A stretch of DNA of 64,000 nt from Planctomycetota bacterium (GTDB lineage Bacteria; Planctomycetota; Planctomycetia; Pirellulales; PNKZ01), in the NCBI GenBank assembly GCA_018242585.1, contig JAFEBQ010000006.1, forward strand, positions 1 to 64,000, read 5' to 3'. A program made the translations under genes and the position numbers. Below the pieces are notes generated by a model. That model was not told the DNA's origin, ran no database searches, and saw only the letters and a program-made list of their open reading frames with translations. This document shows, piece after piece, positions 26,354-35,900 of this stretch (the first letter of the stretch is position 1; each line of letters opens with the position of its first letter).

Positions 26354-26392
26354 ATCGCTGCCTCAAATCGGTGGCCAGTAGGTTCCCGACCT

Positions 26393-27502
26393 TCATTTGT
26401 ACTCCTTACGAGCCAGCCTCTCAAACATCTCGTCCACAGCGCTACGAAAATTGAGCGCCGCATAGGCGCCGACTTGGGTGAGAATCTCCATGTACAAACT
26501 ATCATTGTCGCCGGTGAGCAGCGACTGTGCGCGAACCAAGTCGCCAGCATCGAGCGCTTCCATGGCTCGACGGTAATGCCCACTTGTCCCGGCCACCTGC
26601 AAGACGCTCGCCTGAGCCGCAATAGCTTCTCCCAGAAAGGCTGAGGCAATCGCCGCTTTGGTCAGAATATTGAAACGAGGCTGCGTCCTGATTCGACGCC
26701 CGTTTGCCATGACGTCGTCCATCGCCGTGACAACTTTGGTTCCCCTTGGAACAGCTTTTTTTATCGCTCGATTGAATGGGCCAATCACGTCGTGAGGCCT
26801 GCCATTCGATCCTTTGCCGCTTTCAATCAGATTGATGAACTCTTCCATTTGCTCTTTGGTCATCTTCTTGATTCGCTTGCGCTCGATGAATTTGAGGATT
26901 TCTTGCTTAACAGCCTTTGTATAATCGCCATGCTTGATGCCACCGTACTTGCCATACGAATGGGATGGATTTGTCGCTCCTGATGTCCGTCCGGCGGCAT
27001 ACGTAAGAGCATCGTCCCCCAATTTCGGCAGGACATCATCACTATAGATGGCAGCTCTCGCCGCAAAATGATGGCCGTCGCCGGAAGATGCTGCCGTGAA
27101 CTGCGCCACTATTGGTCGACGATTGATTAGTGCGGCGTCGCTCGGCGCGCTAGCATTCGATGCGTGGTCTCCTTCGCCACCGGTGGGGGCGAACCAGCCC
27201 GGGTTCGGCTGACTGCCGCGGCGAGGGTGCTTGGCCGGGTTCCATTCCGCCTCGTGCAATGGCGCCACGTCGCGCAGCCAACTGCGAAACTCCTCGTCGG
27301 CGCGGGCCGCCGCTTCCGCCGCCAGCTCGCGACGCAGTTGATCCGCGTGGTCCGGCGAAATGTCGGCCAGAAACTGCCGATACTCGCGCTCGTCGGGCAC
27401 CGGTCGACCGAGAATCGCTTGGGCGAACTTCCAACCTTCGCTACGCTCGATTGGTTCACGACGACTGTCGGATCGTGGCGGTCGATTTCCCAAGCTCATC
27501 AT
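26393..27502 (-). CDS. Polymorphic-toxin-like protein with planctomycete linker
   Basis: A 369-residue protein in two parts. Residues 1-115 contain short helices, then WNPAKHPRRGSQPNPGWFAP, a linker I associate with modular toxin-like planctomycete proteins. The C-terminal part has a possible nuclease region (GDGHHFAARAAIYSDDVL, KYGGIKHGDYTKAVKQEIL, KKMTKEQMEEFINLI), whose HH and HGDY residues recall HH-type toxin nucleases, but no family-defining motif is complete. GAGGGG precedes the ATG at 27502 (MM start) and supports that start. The downstream gene may encode immunity. A+T-richer than its neighbours. Confidence 0.65.
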   Translation of the reverse strand: MMSLGNRPPRSDSRREPIERSEGWKFAQAILGRPVPDEREYRQFLADISPDHADQLRRELAAEAAARADEEFRSWLRDVAPLHEAEWNPAKHPRRGSQPNPGWFAPTGGEGDHASNASAPSDAALINRRPIVAQFTAASSGDGHHFAARAAIYSDDVLPKLGDDALTYAAGRTSGATNPSHSYGKYGGIKHGDYTKAVKQEILKFIERKRIKKMTKEQMEEFINLIESGKGSNGRPHDVIGPFNRAIKKAVPRGTKVVTAMDDVMANGRRIRTQPRFNILTKAAIASAFLGEAIAAQASVLQVAGTSGHYRRAMEALDAGDLVRAQSLLTGDNDSLYMEILTQVGAYAALNFRSAVDEMFERLARKEYK

Positions 27503-27616
27503 CAGTTCCCCTCAAATGAACGGTGTCAACCATCGCGCATTGTTACGACGCCACGAGGCTAGCGATACGAGGGAAATCCCGCCAGGGAAAGAGTGGGCCA
27601 CGCCAGCCCATCGCCG

Positions 27617-29182
27617 CTAAGGCCGCGAGGCGATTTCGAGATCGCTCGAACCGAGCGCGTGGCCCGTGGCGGCTTCGATGAACACCCGCACGTGGCACGC
27701 GCCGCTGGCCCCCTCGGGCACGCGCAGCGCCGCGGCGAAGCGGCCGTCGCGCACTGGGACTTGCACCGCGACCAGCCGCGGGTCGTTGGCCCGCTCATAG
27801 GTCGTGGCGAACTCGCGCTCGGCGGTCGGCGCGGGGTTCGCCCCCGCGCGGGTCGGCGCCACGAACGTCAAGCGATCGCGGCGGACGACCAACTCGACGT
27901 GGGCCACGCCGGCCGGCAAGGGCGAGTGCCCGGTGATCTCGATCATCGCGCCCGGCGTCGTTTCGGCCGGCGCGTGGACGACCGCCGCTTCGGCTGGACG
28001 AAGCCGGAGCAATGGATCCCCCAGCAGGTTGAACTGTTGAATATGGTCGCGCCGCTCGGCGGCCAGATCGCCGCTCGCCGGATTGCAGAGCCGCGCCACC
28101 GCGTCGAACATCCGCCGCTGGGCGCTGTCGCGATCCGTCGCGGCCAGGTTCTGCTTAGCCGCCAGGACCAGCTCGCCCAGCGTGGCGTGCCGCTGCTGAC
28201 AATGCTCCGAAAGCAATTCGGTCGCCAGGATGCACATCGCATAGGGCATCGTCACGCGCGAACCCGCTAGCGCCGCCACCGGACCCGAGGGGGAATTGAC
28301 CAGCGCCTCGGCCAGGCTTGGCTCCAGGTCATCGAACGCGCCGGTGTAACAGGCCAACAACAGCGCGATCGTCGCCCGCCGCGCCGGCAGCGCGGCGGCA
28401 TCGGTCGCGTCGAGGATCGGATAGCCGCGCTCGTTGAGCACCACGTAATCAAGCTGCTGCGGCTGGGCATGTCCGACATAGACCCAGAACAGGCAGCCTT
28501 CGCCCAGGCGGCGCATCGTTGTGGTCCGAAATGTTTCCGCGCCGGGAAAGAACGGGCTCCGCCAGTTGGCATAGGTAAGCGTCGTCGCGTACGCGGCCGG
28601 GACATTCTGGGTCAAAATCGTTTTGGCGACGGTCTCGATGGCGGCGTCGGCCACCGGCCCAAAGCCGCCAGCGCCGGCCACCACGTTCAGTTGCCGCCGC
28701 CAGGGGCCATGATCGGTCGAACGCTCGTAACGAATGGTCCGCTCGACCAGCGAGCGAAGTTGCTCGGGGGACCGGATCGGCAAGCGGCCCACGGCCGCGT
28801 CGGGCAAGCCGTCGTCGTCGAAGTCGCCGTAGCGACCATCGGCGGCCAGTTGGTTTTCAGGACCGAAGCGATGGACCACCTCGGAGTCGACATAGAACGT
28901 CGGCACGCTGTCGGGTCGCCGAGCCTGGATCGAGCGCGGCGAATCGGCGTCGCCCATCAGCACGACAAAGCGCGGCCGCACCGGCCCCACGGCGCGGGCG
29001 ATGTTGCGCCGCGCCAGTTCAGCCGTCTCGGCCCGATCGACGACCACTGGCTCGTGACCTTGGCTGCGACGATAGACGAGCCAGGGTTCGAGGGCCTGCC
29101 GGTACTCGGCCGGACAAACGACGACGGTATCGACCGCGCCCCACGGCAAGATTGACAAGCAAAGATAAGCGGCCAGCGACAT
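27617..29182 (-). CDS. Peptidase C25 (gingipain-type) domain protein
   Basis: A 521-residue protein of the gingipain (C25) type, a cysteine protease family with exported members. The catalytic pair is visible: His238 in FWVYVGHAQPQQLD and Cys278 in ALLLACYTGAFDD, in the usual His-then-Cys order. The upstream block GDFDDDGLPDAAVGRLPIR is a classic C25 strand-loop with Asp-rich calcium-like sites. The protein ends with an Ig-like C-terminal region (GVAHVELVVRRDRLTF). The N-terminus (SLAAYLCLSILPWGAV) is hydrophobic but lacks basic residues, so the signal peptide is weak and the true start may differ. The target is unknown. Confidence 0.85.
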   Translation of the reverse strand: MSLAAYLCLSILPWGAVDTVVVCPAEYRQALEPWLVYRRSQGHEPVVVDRAETAELARRNIARAVGPVRPRFVVLMGDADSPRSIQARRPDSVPTFYVDSEVVHRFGPENQLAADGRYGDFDDDGLPDAAVGRLPIRSPEQLRSLVERTIRYERSTDHGPWRRQLNVVAGAGGFGPVADAAIETVAKTILTQNVPAAYATTLTYANWRSPFFPGAETFRTTTMRRLGEGCLFWVYVGHAQPQQLDYVVLNERGYPILDATDAAALPARRATIALLLACYTGAFDDLEPSLAEALVNSPSGPVAALAGSRVTMPYAMCILATELLSEHCQQRHATLGELVLAAKQNLAATDRDSAQRRMFDAVARLCNPASGDLAAERRDHIQQFNLLGDPLLRLRPAEAAVVHAPAETTPGAMIEITGHSPLPAGVAHVELVVRRDRLTFVAPTRAGANPAPTAEREFATTYERANDPRLVAVQVPVRDGRFAAALRVPEGASGACHVRVFIEAATGHALGSSDLEIASRP

Positions 29183-29321
29183 GTTAGTGGCGCGAATTGG
29201 ACGGAGCAGGTTTCAAAGCCGGCGACAATTTATCCCCGCCAGGGGACCAGGGACAATGTCAGTTCGGGCCGGGCCGCCCGCTGCTATCGTAGGCGCGTGC
29301 GATTCAGGCTCGCGCGGCAAT

Positions 29322-29373
29322 CACCCCTCCCTAACAGGGAGGGGCAGGGGGGAGGGTCGAGACGTCGCAAGCC
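29322..29373. repeat. CTCCCT/AGGGAG REP-like repeat, copy 1
   Basis: CACCCCTCCCTAACAGGGAG followed by GGGCAGGGGGGAGGGTCGAG forms a stem at CTCCCT/AGGGAG. A near copy lies at 39979-40030, and the following bases (GCAAGCC) also match. The preceding CTCGCGCGGCAATCA is related too, so the repeat unit is at least 60 bases. Confidence 0.6.
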
Positions 29374-29516
29374 AAACATTGGCGGGCACAGAGTAATTCG
29401 CTCTGAATGCAACGGTTGTCGGCTTGCAGCGCGTTTACCCTCACCAGCTTCGCTGCGCTTGCGACCTCTCCCTGAAAGGGAGAGGTGTGCCGGCGTTGCC
29501 GGCAGAAGGTATGCAA

Positions 29517-29554
29517 AAGGAAAAACGCCGCTGGCTGTTGTCAGCCAGCGGCGT
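29517..29554 (-). terminator. Intrinsic terminator of the YTV gene
   Basis: Two arms, ACGCCGCTGGCTG (29525-29537) and CAGCCAGCGGCGT (29542-29554), form a perfect 13-bp stem with a TTGT loop. Read on the minus strand the stem is followed by TTTTCCTTTTG. It lies about 40 bases downstream of the YTV gene's stop, so it is well placed to end that transcript. Confidence 0.9.
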
Positions 29555-29594
29555 CTGGGATTGCTTTCGCGACGTTGACGAACGTGCGTCGAAA

Positions 29595-31016
29595 CTATTC
29601 CTTCGGCGCGACCTTGGTCTTCGTTTCTTCAACTGCGGCCGGGGCATTGGGATCAGCCAGCACCGGCTTGTTCGTCAGCGTGGGTTGCTTGGTCGGCGCC
29701 TCTTGCGTGGCGGCCGGCGTCGGCTGCTGCGATGCGCTTGATTGGGTCGCAGCCGACTGAGCGGTCGCGGCCTGGGTCGTGACGGTCGCCGACTCGATGA
29801 TGGTGCTCGTCGTCGGCACCGGCATCAGCGACGTGGTCGGCACCTGCACGCTAGGCGTGGCCACTGGCAACGGATTGCCACAGGCGTCGATTGGTTCGCG
29901 ATACATCACCGTCCGCGGCACTCGATAGGTATAGGTCACCGGCGTGGTCTTCTTGACCAAGCGCGGCACACGCACCGTCTCTTCAAAAGCGGCCTGGCGG
30001 CAGACGCGAACCGACACGTCCTCTTCACGCTCTTCCTGCACGGTGCGATAGGTCGTGACCGGCACCTTGCGGACTTGCGTCTCGGGGACCATGCGGACGG
30101 TCGTGACCGGCACCTTGTTGTCGACCCGTTCACTCACCTGGCGAGTGACCTGCACCGGCACCTTGCGAACTTCCTGGACGTACTCAGTGCGGCAGACTTG
30201 CACGGGCACCTTGCGGACCTGGACTTCATCGACGTACCGCATGGTCGTGACCGGCACCTTTTCGGTGAACGTGCGCGGCACCAAGGTCGTTTCCGGCACC
30301 TGGGCCGTGACCATGTTCGATTGCCAGACGCGCTGCACTTGGACTTGGGCGGGGGCTTGCATCGGCACCCAGGCCAGACCGCCGCGCTGGTAGTACGGCA
30401 ATTGAGTCCCGGGATCGATCATGTAGGCCGATTGCTCCACGGCCAAACGCCGCGTCACGCGGCCCGGCACACAGACGGTCTGATCGACGTAGCCTCCTTG
30501 ATCGACGGTGACCGGGCGATAGGTCGTGACCGGTTCATAGCTGGTGCGCAGCTCTTCGCGCTCCGAGGTTTCACAGACTTGGCGGCGGACAACGTGGCGC
30601 TCTTCGCGCTCTTGCGTTTCATAGACTGGCCGCGCGACGGTGTAGGCTTCTTCGCGCTCGCTGGTCTCGACGACGTTGCGAATCACGTCGTAGCTGCGGT
30701 CTTCGATCCGTTGTTCATAGACCGGCTTGAAGACGGTGTACTGTTCTTCGCGCTCGCCTGTTTCGGCCACCTGGCGCTGGACGGTGTAGCGCCGCTTGCG
30801 GACTTCGGTTTCCCAAACCGGGCGGTAGCTCGTCACCTTGCGTTCGTCGTAGACGGTTTCGTACTCGACGCGATACGCGGTGACCGGACGTTCTTCGATG
30901 ACCGTTTCATAACGGACGCGATACTCGGGACCGCAACAACTTTGCGCGCGAGTATCATTGGCCGGCAGCACGGCCGCGCAGCCCACACCCACCAACATCA
31001 GCTTGAACAATTGCAT
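29595..31016 (-). CDS. YTV-repeat exported protein
   Basis: A 473-residue protein made of repeats rich in Tyr, Thr, Val, Arg and Glu (for example YEQRIEDRSYDVIRN, PVTTYRPVTV, KVPVQVCRTEY, KVPVTTVRMVPE). This is the YTV family described in planctomycete genomes and linked to their proteinaceous cell wall. A signal peptide (FKLMLVGVGCAAVLPA) is followed by the Cys pair QSCCGPEYRV. Cysteines recur in the repeats (RRQVCET, QVCRTEY, RVCRQAA), consistent with disulfide links. The Thr/Ser/Pro/Gln-rich tail from about residue 395 looks like a disordered stalk. It ends at a clear terminator. The cell-wall role is established for the family, not shown here. Confidence 0.85.
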   Translation of the reverse strand: MQLFKLMLVGVGCAAVLPANDTRAQSCCGPEYRVRYETVIEERPVTAYRVEYETVYDERKVTSYRPVWETEVRKRRYTVQRQVAETGEREEQYTVFKPVYEQRIEDRSYDVIRNVVETSEREEAYTVARPVYETQEREERHVVRRQVCETSEREELRTSYEPVTTYRPVTVDQGGYVDQTVCVPGRVTRRLAVEQSAYMIDPGTQLPYYQRGGLAWVPMQAPAQVQVQRVWQSNMVTAQVPETTLVPRTFTEKVPVTTMRYVDEVQVRKVPVQVCRTEYVQEVRKVPVQVTRQVSERVDNKVPVTTVRMVPETQVRKVPVTTYRTVQEEREEDVSVRVCRQAAFEETVRVPRLVKKTTPVTYTYRVPRTVMYREPIDACGNPLPVATPSVQVPTTSLMPVPTTSTIIESATVTTQAATAQSAATQSSASQQPTPAATQEAPTKQPTLTNKPVLADPNAPAAVEETKTKVAPKE

Positions 31017-31464
31017 GGCTTCGTCATCCCCGTGTTCTGAAGCAAGCTCCCCTGGTGCAAATCAACGTATGACGGCAGCCCAATCCGTGGCCCTCCCTTG
31101 ATGGCGGCATCAGGTACAACGCCGCCGACAAAAGTTCCCGTTCAATTCGAGTCCCAACTGAACTCTGGCGAATTAACGCCCGGCTTGCAAACAGAACATT
31201 TTAACAGCCGGACGAACACGCTCAGGAAGCACCAAGCCGACAAGCACTTGCGACTGGAAAAAAACCTTCAAGTTTTTTACTGTTGCAACCGCGGCTTGGT
31301 TCGCGCTCGCGCTGCGATTTCGCCACGTGCTGTCGCCGCGCGACAACTCACGTGATTGATTCGCGAAACACGAACGACGCGCGACCGCGAAAAAGCTTGG
31401 ATTTCCAGTGTAATCCGAGATGCTGCCGCCGCAATCAGCGCCGGCAGCGATAGCGGCGGTCAAG
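31017..31464. other. Intergenic region upstream of the YTV gene
   Basis: About 450 bases separate the HEAT-repeat gene's stop from the YTV gene's start, on one strand. It must hold the YTV promoter. An A+T-rich stretch (31258-31285, including AAAAAAACCTTCAAG and TTTTTTACTG) stands out, but no clear -35/-10 pair is convincing. No coding frame or RNA gene is visible. Confidence 0.45.
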
Positions 31465-32481
31465 CTAGGGGGTCTGTGTCGATTGTGCCGGCGCGGCGGC
31501 CAACTCCTGGGCGACGATCTTGGCTTCGAGCGCCACTTGCCCCAAGTCGGACTCGCGGCTCAGCCGTTCCGCCGCGGCCGCGAGCTTGGTGCGATCGACC
31601 GTAGCGTTGTGTTCGACCAACTGCTTTGCGCCGCGCAAGCCGTTCATCAAGATGCTCAGCCGCTTGGCCTCGCGGAGCTTGGTTTCGTCTTCGACGTCAA
31701 TGCCAGCGCGCTCGTCGGGATTGAGCATTTCGAGCAACACCGGTACGGCCCGGTCGTCACCCATCCGCGCCAACATCGTGGCCGCGTTGTAGCGCACGTC
31801 GGGAAACCGATCGGCAACCAGCCCTTGCAGTCGCTGTTGCGCCTGGGGTCCGCCATAGGCCGACAATACAAACGCGCTGGTCGAGCGCATGTTCGGCGCG
31901 TCGGCGTCGGCCTCGCGCAGCGCCAGCTCGAGCACCTCGGGATGAGCCCCGCGCGCGAACGACGGCGAGTCGGCCACCACGCTGGCCACGGCGCGCAGCG
32001 CCGCGAAGCGCGTGCTGGCATCGGCCTTGTTGGCGGGGTCGGCCGCGCGCACCAGCACCGGCAACACTACCTCGGGCAATTGAAACCGCCCCAGCGCGCC
32101 GCACAGGAAGACTTGCAACTGCAAGTCTTCTTTCTCGGTTCGGTGGGCGTCGAGTTCGCGCCCCAGAATCTCGGTCAGCCGCTGCGCCAATTTCGGGTCG
32201 TGGCGCAAGTCGGCGTGGCGCGGATCGCGCAGCGCTTCGGCCAGGTTGTAGGCCGCCTGCCAGCGAACCGCGTTGTTCCGTTCGAGCGCGTCGAGATACG
32301 AGTAAGGATCGCTTCCCGAGCGGACCAGCCAGACCACCGCCAACCACGCCACCGCCAACGCGGTAACGATCCCGGCCGGAATCAGGAACAGCTTGACCAG
32401 GAATTGAGCGTCGGGGGGCTGGACCGGGGGCAGGGCGTCGTCAGGGGAAAAACGCGGCGAATCTTGCGGCATGTCGGCCAT
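31465..32481 (-). CDS. Membrane-anchored HEAT-repeat protein
   Basis: A 338-residue protein. A Pro/Asp-rich N-terminus leads into a single membrane segment (FLIPAGIVTALAVAWLAVVWLV, about residues 32-53), followed by five or so HEAT-type helical pairs (NNAVRWQAAYNLAEALRDPR, STRFAALRAVASVVADSP, MRSTSAFVLSAYGGPQAQQR, DVRYNAATMLARMGDDRAVP). HEAT arrays form curved scaffolds for protein binding. There is no catalytic motif. The anchor places the repeats on one face of the inner membrane. The gene is monocistronic as far as visible, and convergent or divergent partners are distant. Confidence 0.8.
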   Translation of the reverse strand: MADMPQDSPRFSPDDALPPVQPPDAQFLVKLFLIPAGIVTALAVAWLAVVWLVRSGSDPYSYLDALERNNAVRWQAAYNLAEALRDPRHADLRHDPKLAQRLTEILGRELDAHRTEKEDLQLQVFLCGALGRFQLPEVVLPVLVRAADPANKADASTRFAALRAVASVVADSPSFARGAHPEVLELALREADADAPNMRSTSAFVLSAYGGPQAQQRLQGLVADRFPDVRYNAATMLARMGDDRAVPVLLEMLNPDERAGIDVEDETKLREAKRLSILMNGLRGAKQLVEHNATVDRTKLAAAAERLSRESDLGQVALEAKIVAQELAAAPAQSTQTP

Positions 32482-32818
32482 CGGGGTACTCGTCGGGCGC
32501 GCGGGTTAGCCCGGCCAGGGGGCGGCCGTCAGGGGCCAGAAAGCTCACGCACGGGCCGCGTGTCCCCCTCGATCGATCGGGCAATGCCCTCAGTGTAGAA
32601 CCAGGGCCGAGAGCGTCAATGCCGCGAATCCGCACACAAACCCGAGGTTTTCCGGGCAGATTTGTCCTCGGGCGGCGGTGCCGCGTGGGACGTTGATGAA
32701 TAGAATTTGCTCATTGCCCGCCTGCGCCTCCGGGCCCCTACTTTGGGGCCGTGGCACGGCGGCTCAAGCGGTTTGTCGCAACGGATTTAACGCCTGGCCG
32801 GAGTCATGGGGCCAAAAG

Positions 32819-32846
32819 TTGCGACCGTGTTTTCTGTAGGTATAGT
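32819..32846 (+). promoter_or_regulatory. Candidate sigma-70-type promoter of the FHA gene
   Basis: TTGCGA (32819-32824) and TATAGT (32841-32846) are separated by 16 bases, a good match to a housekeeping promoter. Transcription would start near 32853, about 70 bases before the ATG at 32922. The 200 bases upstream are otherwise unremarkable. Confidence 0.5.
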
Positions 32847-32921
32847 AAGGTTTTGGCTCGTTTTCGGCGCTCCCGGGGCGCGCACCGGGCGCCGCTGACT
32901 TAGTCGGAGTCGGTTACGACG

Positions 32922-35900
32922 ATGAATGTGAAGCTGATAGTCGTCAGTGGCGAGTCCAACGCTCGCGAAGTCCCCATCAAACGCCTGCCGTTGACCATCG
33001 GGCGCGACCCGACGGCCGACCTGCGGATTGTCCATTCCCAAATCAGTCGCCGGCACTGCCAGTTCTTTCTGCGCAATGGTCGATTGGCGCTGCGCGATTT
33101 GCGCTCGTCGAACGGCACGTTCATCGACGGCAAGGCGATCGACGAAGCGTCGGTCAAGCCGGGCGCGACGATCACGATCGGGCCGCTGACGTTTCGCGTC
33201 GAAGTCTCGCAATCGCCGAAGCCGGCCAAGCCCAAGGGGTCCGCGCCGAAAGCGACGACGCTGTTTGACCCGCTGGCCGATGCGCCGGCGACGGGCGACA
33301 TGGCCGCCACGCAAGAGTTCGCCCAAGAGTCGCTCTTCTCGCCCGACGACGCGACGATGTCGTTCAACGACGTCGTGGCCGCCGCCGGGGCGGAAGCGGC
33401 CCCACCCGCCGAGGAAGACTTCTTCGCCGCGCTGGCTGACGGCGGCGCGCCGGTCGACGCCGCACCGACCACGCCGGCCGAGCAGCCAGCGACCTTGTTC
33501 GAAGCAGCCGAAGCAGTGCCCACCGACCCCGCCGCCGATGCGGTGTCGTTCGATGCCGTGGAACTGGTCGACACACCTTTTGCCGAGACCGCCGCGCCGG
33601 CCGAACCCCTCGCCGTGGCCGGCGACGAAGCCGATTTCCTGGCCATGCTCGGCGCGGCCGACACGCCGGCCGAAGAGGCGGCAGTGCCTGCAGAGGCGGA
33701 TGTGCCCAAAGCTGCGCCAGCCCCCGAAGCCGCGCCGGAGCCGGTTGCTGAAACAATGATGTTCGAGCCGGCGGCCGAAGCGAAAGCGGAATCGCCGTTC
33801 AACTTCCTGGCCGAGACCGAGGCAGCCGCCGAGGAACATGCCGCCGCGGCCGAGGCCACGCCGGTCGAAGAATTGCCCGCCGAAGCGGAGGACGCCGCCT
33901 TTAATTTCCTGTCGGCTGAAGCGGCCACACCCGTCGAGACTGCGCCAGTAGCCGAGCAACCTGCGGCGTCGGTTGAAGATGGCGCATTCAACTTCCTGGC
34001 GGCGGCGGATGAGGCCCCTGCCGCGGAAGCGACACCAGCGGTTGAAGAACCGACGCCGCCAGCTCAGCCTCAGGCGTCGGAAGATGACGCATTCAACTTT
34101 CTCGATGCCGCCGAAGAGGCGCCGGCCGAAGCTGCGCCCGTCGCGCCCGAGCCAGCCGCTGCGGTTGAAGACAATGCTTTCAACTTCTTGACCGGCGGCG
34201 AGGCGGCGCCGGCTGCTGAAAAGACACCTGTTGTCGAAGCACCGGCAGCGGCTCAGCCCCAAGCGTCGGAGGACGACGCCTTCAACTTCTTGTCGGCTCC
34301 CGCAGCGGTGCCAGTCGAGCCAGAACCAATCGCGCCGGAACCAGCAGCGTCGGCCGAAGACAATGCGTTCAATTTCCTGGCGGCCGCGCCCCCATCTCCT
34401 GCTGAGGCCCAGCCTGCCGTTGAGCCAATGATGTTCGAGCCTGCGGCCGAAGCGGCTCCCCTCACGCCGGCCCCGGAACCGGCGGCCCCGCCGGCCGAGG
34501 ATGACTTCTTCGCGGCCCTGGCCGGCGAAGGGATCGAAACTGCTCCTTCGCCCGCCGCGCCGGCGGCGGACCCGATGGCCGCCACCACGATGTTCGATCC
34601 GGCCAGCGCCGGTGACGACTTGCAGGGCCTGATGTCGGCCAGCGCCGAGCCCGCCGCCGAGGAAGCGCTGTTCGATCCAACGGCAGCTTCCGCGGAACTG
34701 CCGGTGGGTGAGCCAAGCGAGGAACTGGCCGAGTCGCACGCGACGGTCGACGACGCGGCTTTCGGCTTCCTGAGCGCTGCGGCGGAAACCGGTTCAGCCG
34801 AACCGGCCGCGCCCAGCGACGAAGTCGGCGCAGCGCCAGTCGACTTGGACACCGGCTGGTCCGGCACCGAGGCGGAGGCTGATGACGAGCCGATGTTCGC
34901 GCCGGACGATCTGCGCGAGCCCGAGTCGGTCACACCGGCAGCGGACCCGGAAGCTTTCTGGAGCGAAATGTCCGGCGGCACTCCCGCCGTGAGCGACGCG
35001 GTCGATGAGTTTCAACCAGTCGACGAATACCAGCCGGCCAATGAATTCCAACTGGCCGACGATGCCGAGTTGGCGGCCGCGAGCGCGTCGATAGCGCCGG
35101 AACATCCGGACGTCGGCTTTCCGATCGAAGATGTGCATGGCAACGTGATCGACGACCAGGCACAAGCGCCGCACGGCTGGCCCGTCGATGCAGGGTCGCC
35201 GGACGGCGGCGGCTATCACGCATTTGCTCCCCAGACACCGCTCGGCGCGATCGCGCTGGACGACACGCCGGTCCTGTCGAACAAGATCACATACGCCGCG
35301 AGCGACCTGGTGATGACATCGCCAGCCGCGCCGGCCGGCAAGCTCGGCGCACCGGCTGTCATGTTGGGTGCAACGGCGGCGGTCCCGGCGGCCGCGCCGC
35401 GCCGCAAGAAGCGCCGCCCCAAGGTGGCCGATGTTGGCACCGGCGCGCTCGACACGCTGGACGTCTTCTTCCCACCGATCATGACCGCGCCGGTCGACAG
35501 GCCGGTCCCCCCCGCACCCGCGGAAGTGATGAGCGAGGTGTTGCCCAGCGCGGGTGCCGCCACGGCCATCGACGAATCGCCGGCCGAGGGAACCGACGAA
35601 GGGTTCGGCTTTGCCGAGGCGCTGATGCTGGGTGCTCGCGCCGCGGAACTCGAATCGGAAACCGGCCTGATGCCCGACGCGGCCGATCCGTTTTGCGAAA
35701 CCGAGCAGGCGATCCCCGCCGACTTGCCGCCGACTGGCAGCGACGACCTGACCGCCTGGTTCGATGCCGGCCAGGGTGCGCCAAGCGTCGACGAAGATTT
35801 CGCCGCCGAGCCAGCAGCCGAAGCCGCGCCATTCGATCCGATGGCCGACGAGCCGCTGGCGGAAGCGCCTGGTGGCGAGAGCGCCGACAGCGATTGGCCC

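Noticed and set aside
29742-31040. Long open frame on the plus strand across the YTV gene (over 400 codons)
   Set aside because: It is the antisense shadow of the repetitive Thr/Val/Arg/Glu codons of the minus-strand YTV gene, which has a signal peptide, family repeats and a terminator.
32787-34739. 650-codon open frame on the minus strand opposite the FHA gene
   Set aside because: Arg/Gly-rich antisense reading of an Ala/Glu/Pro-rich gene. The plus strand has a clear FHA domain and a plausible promoter.
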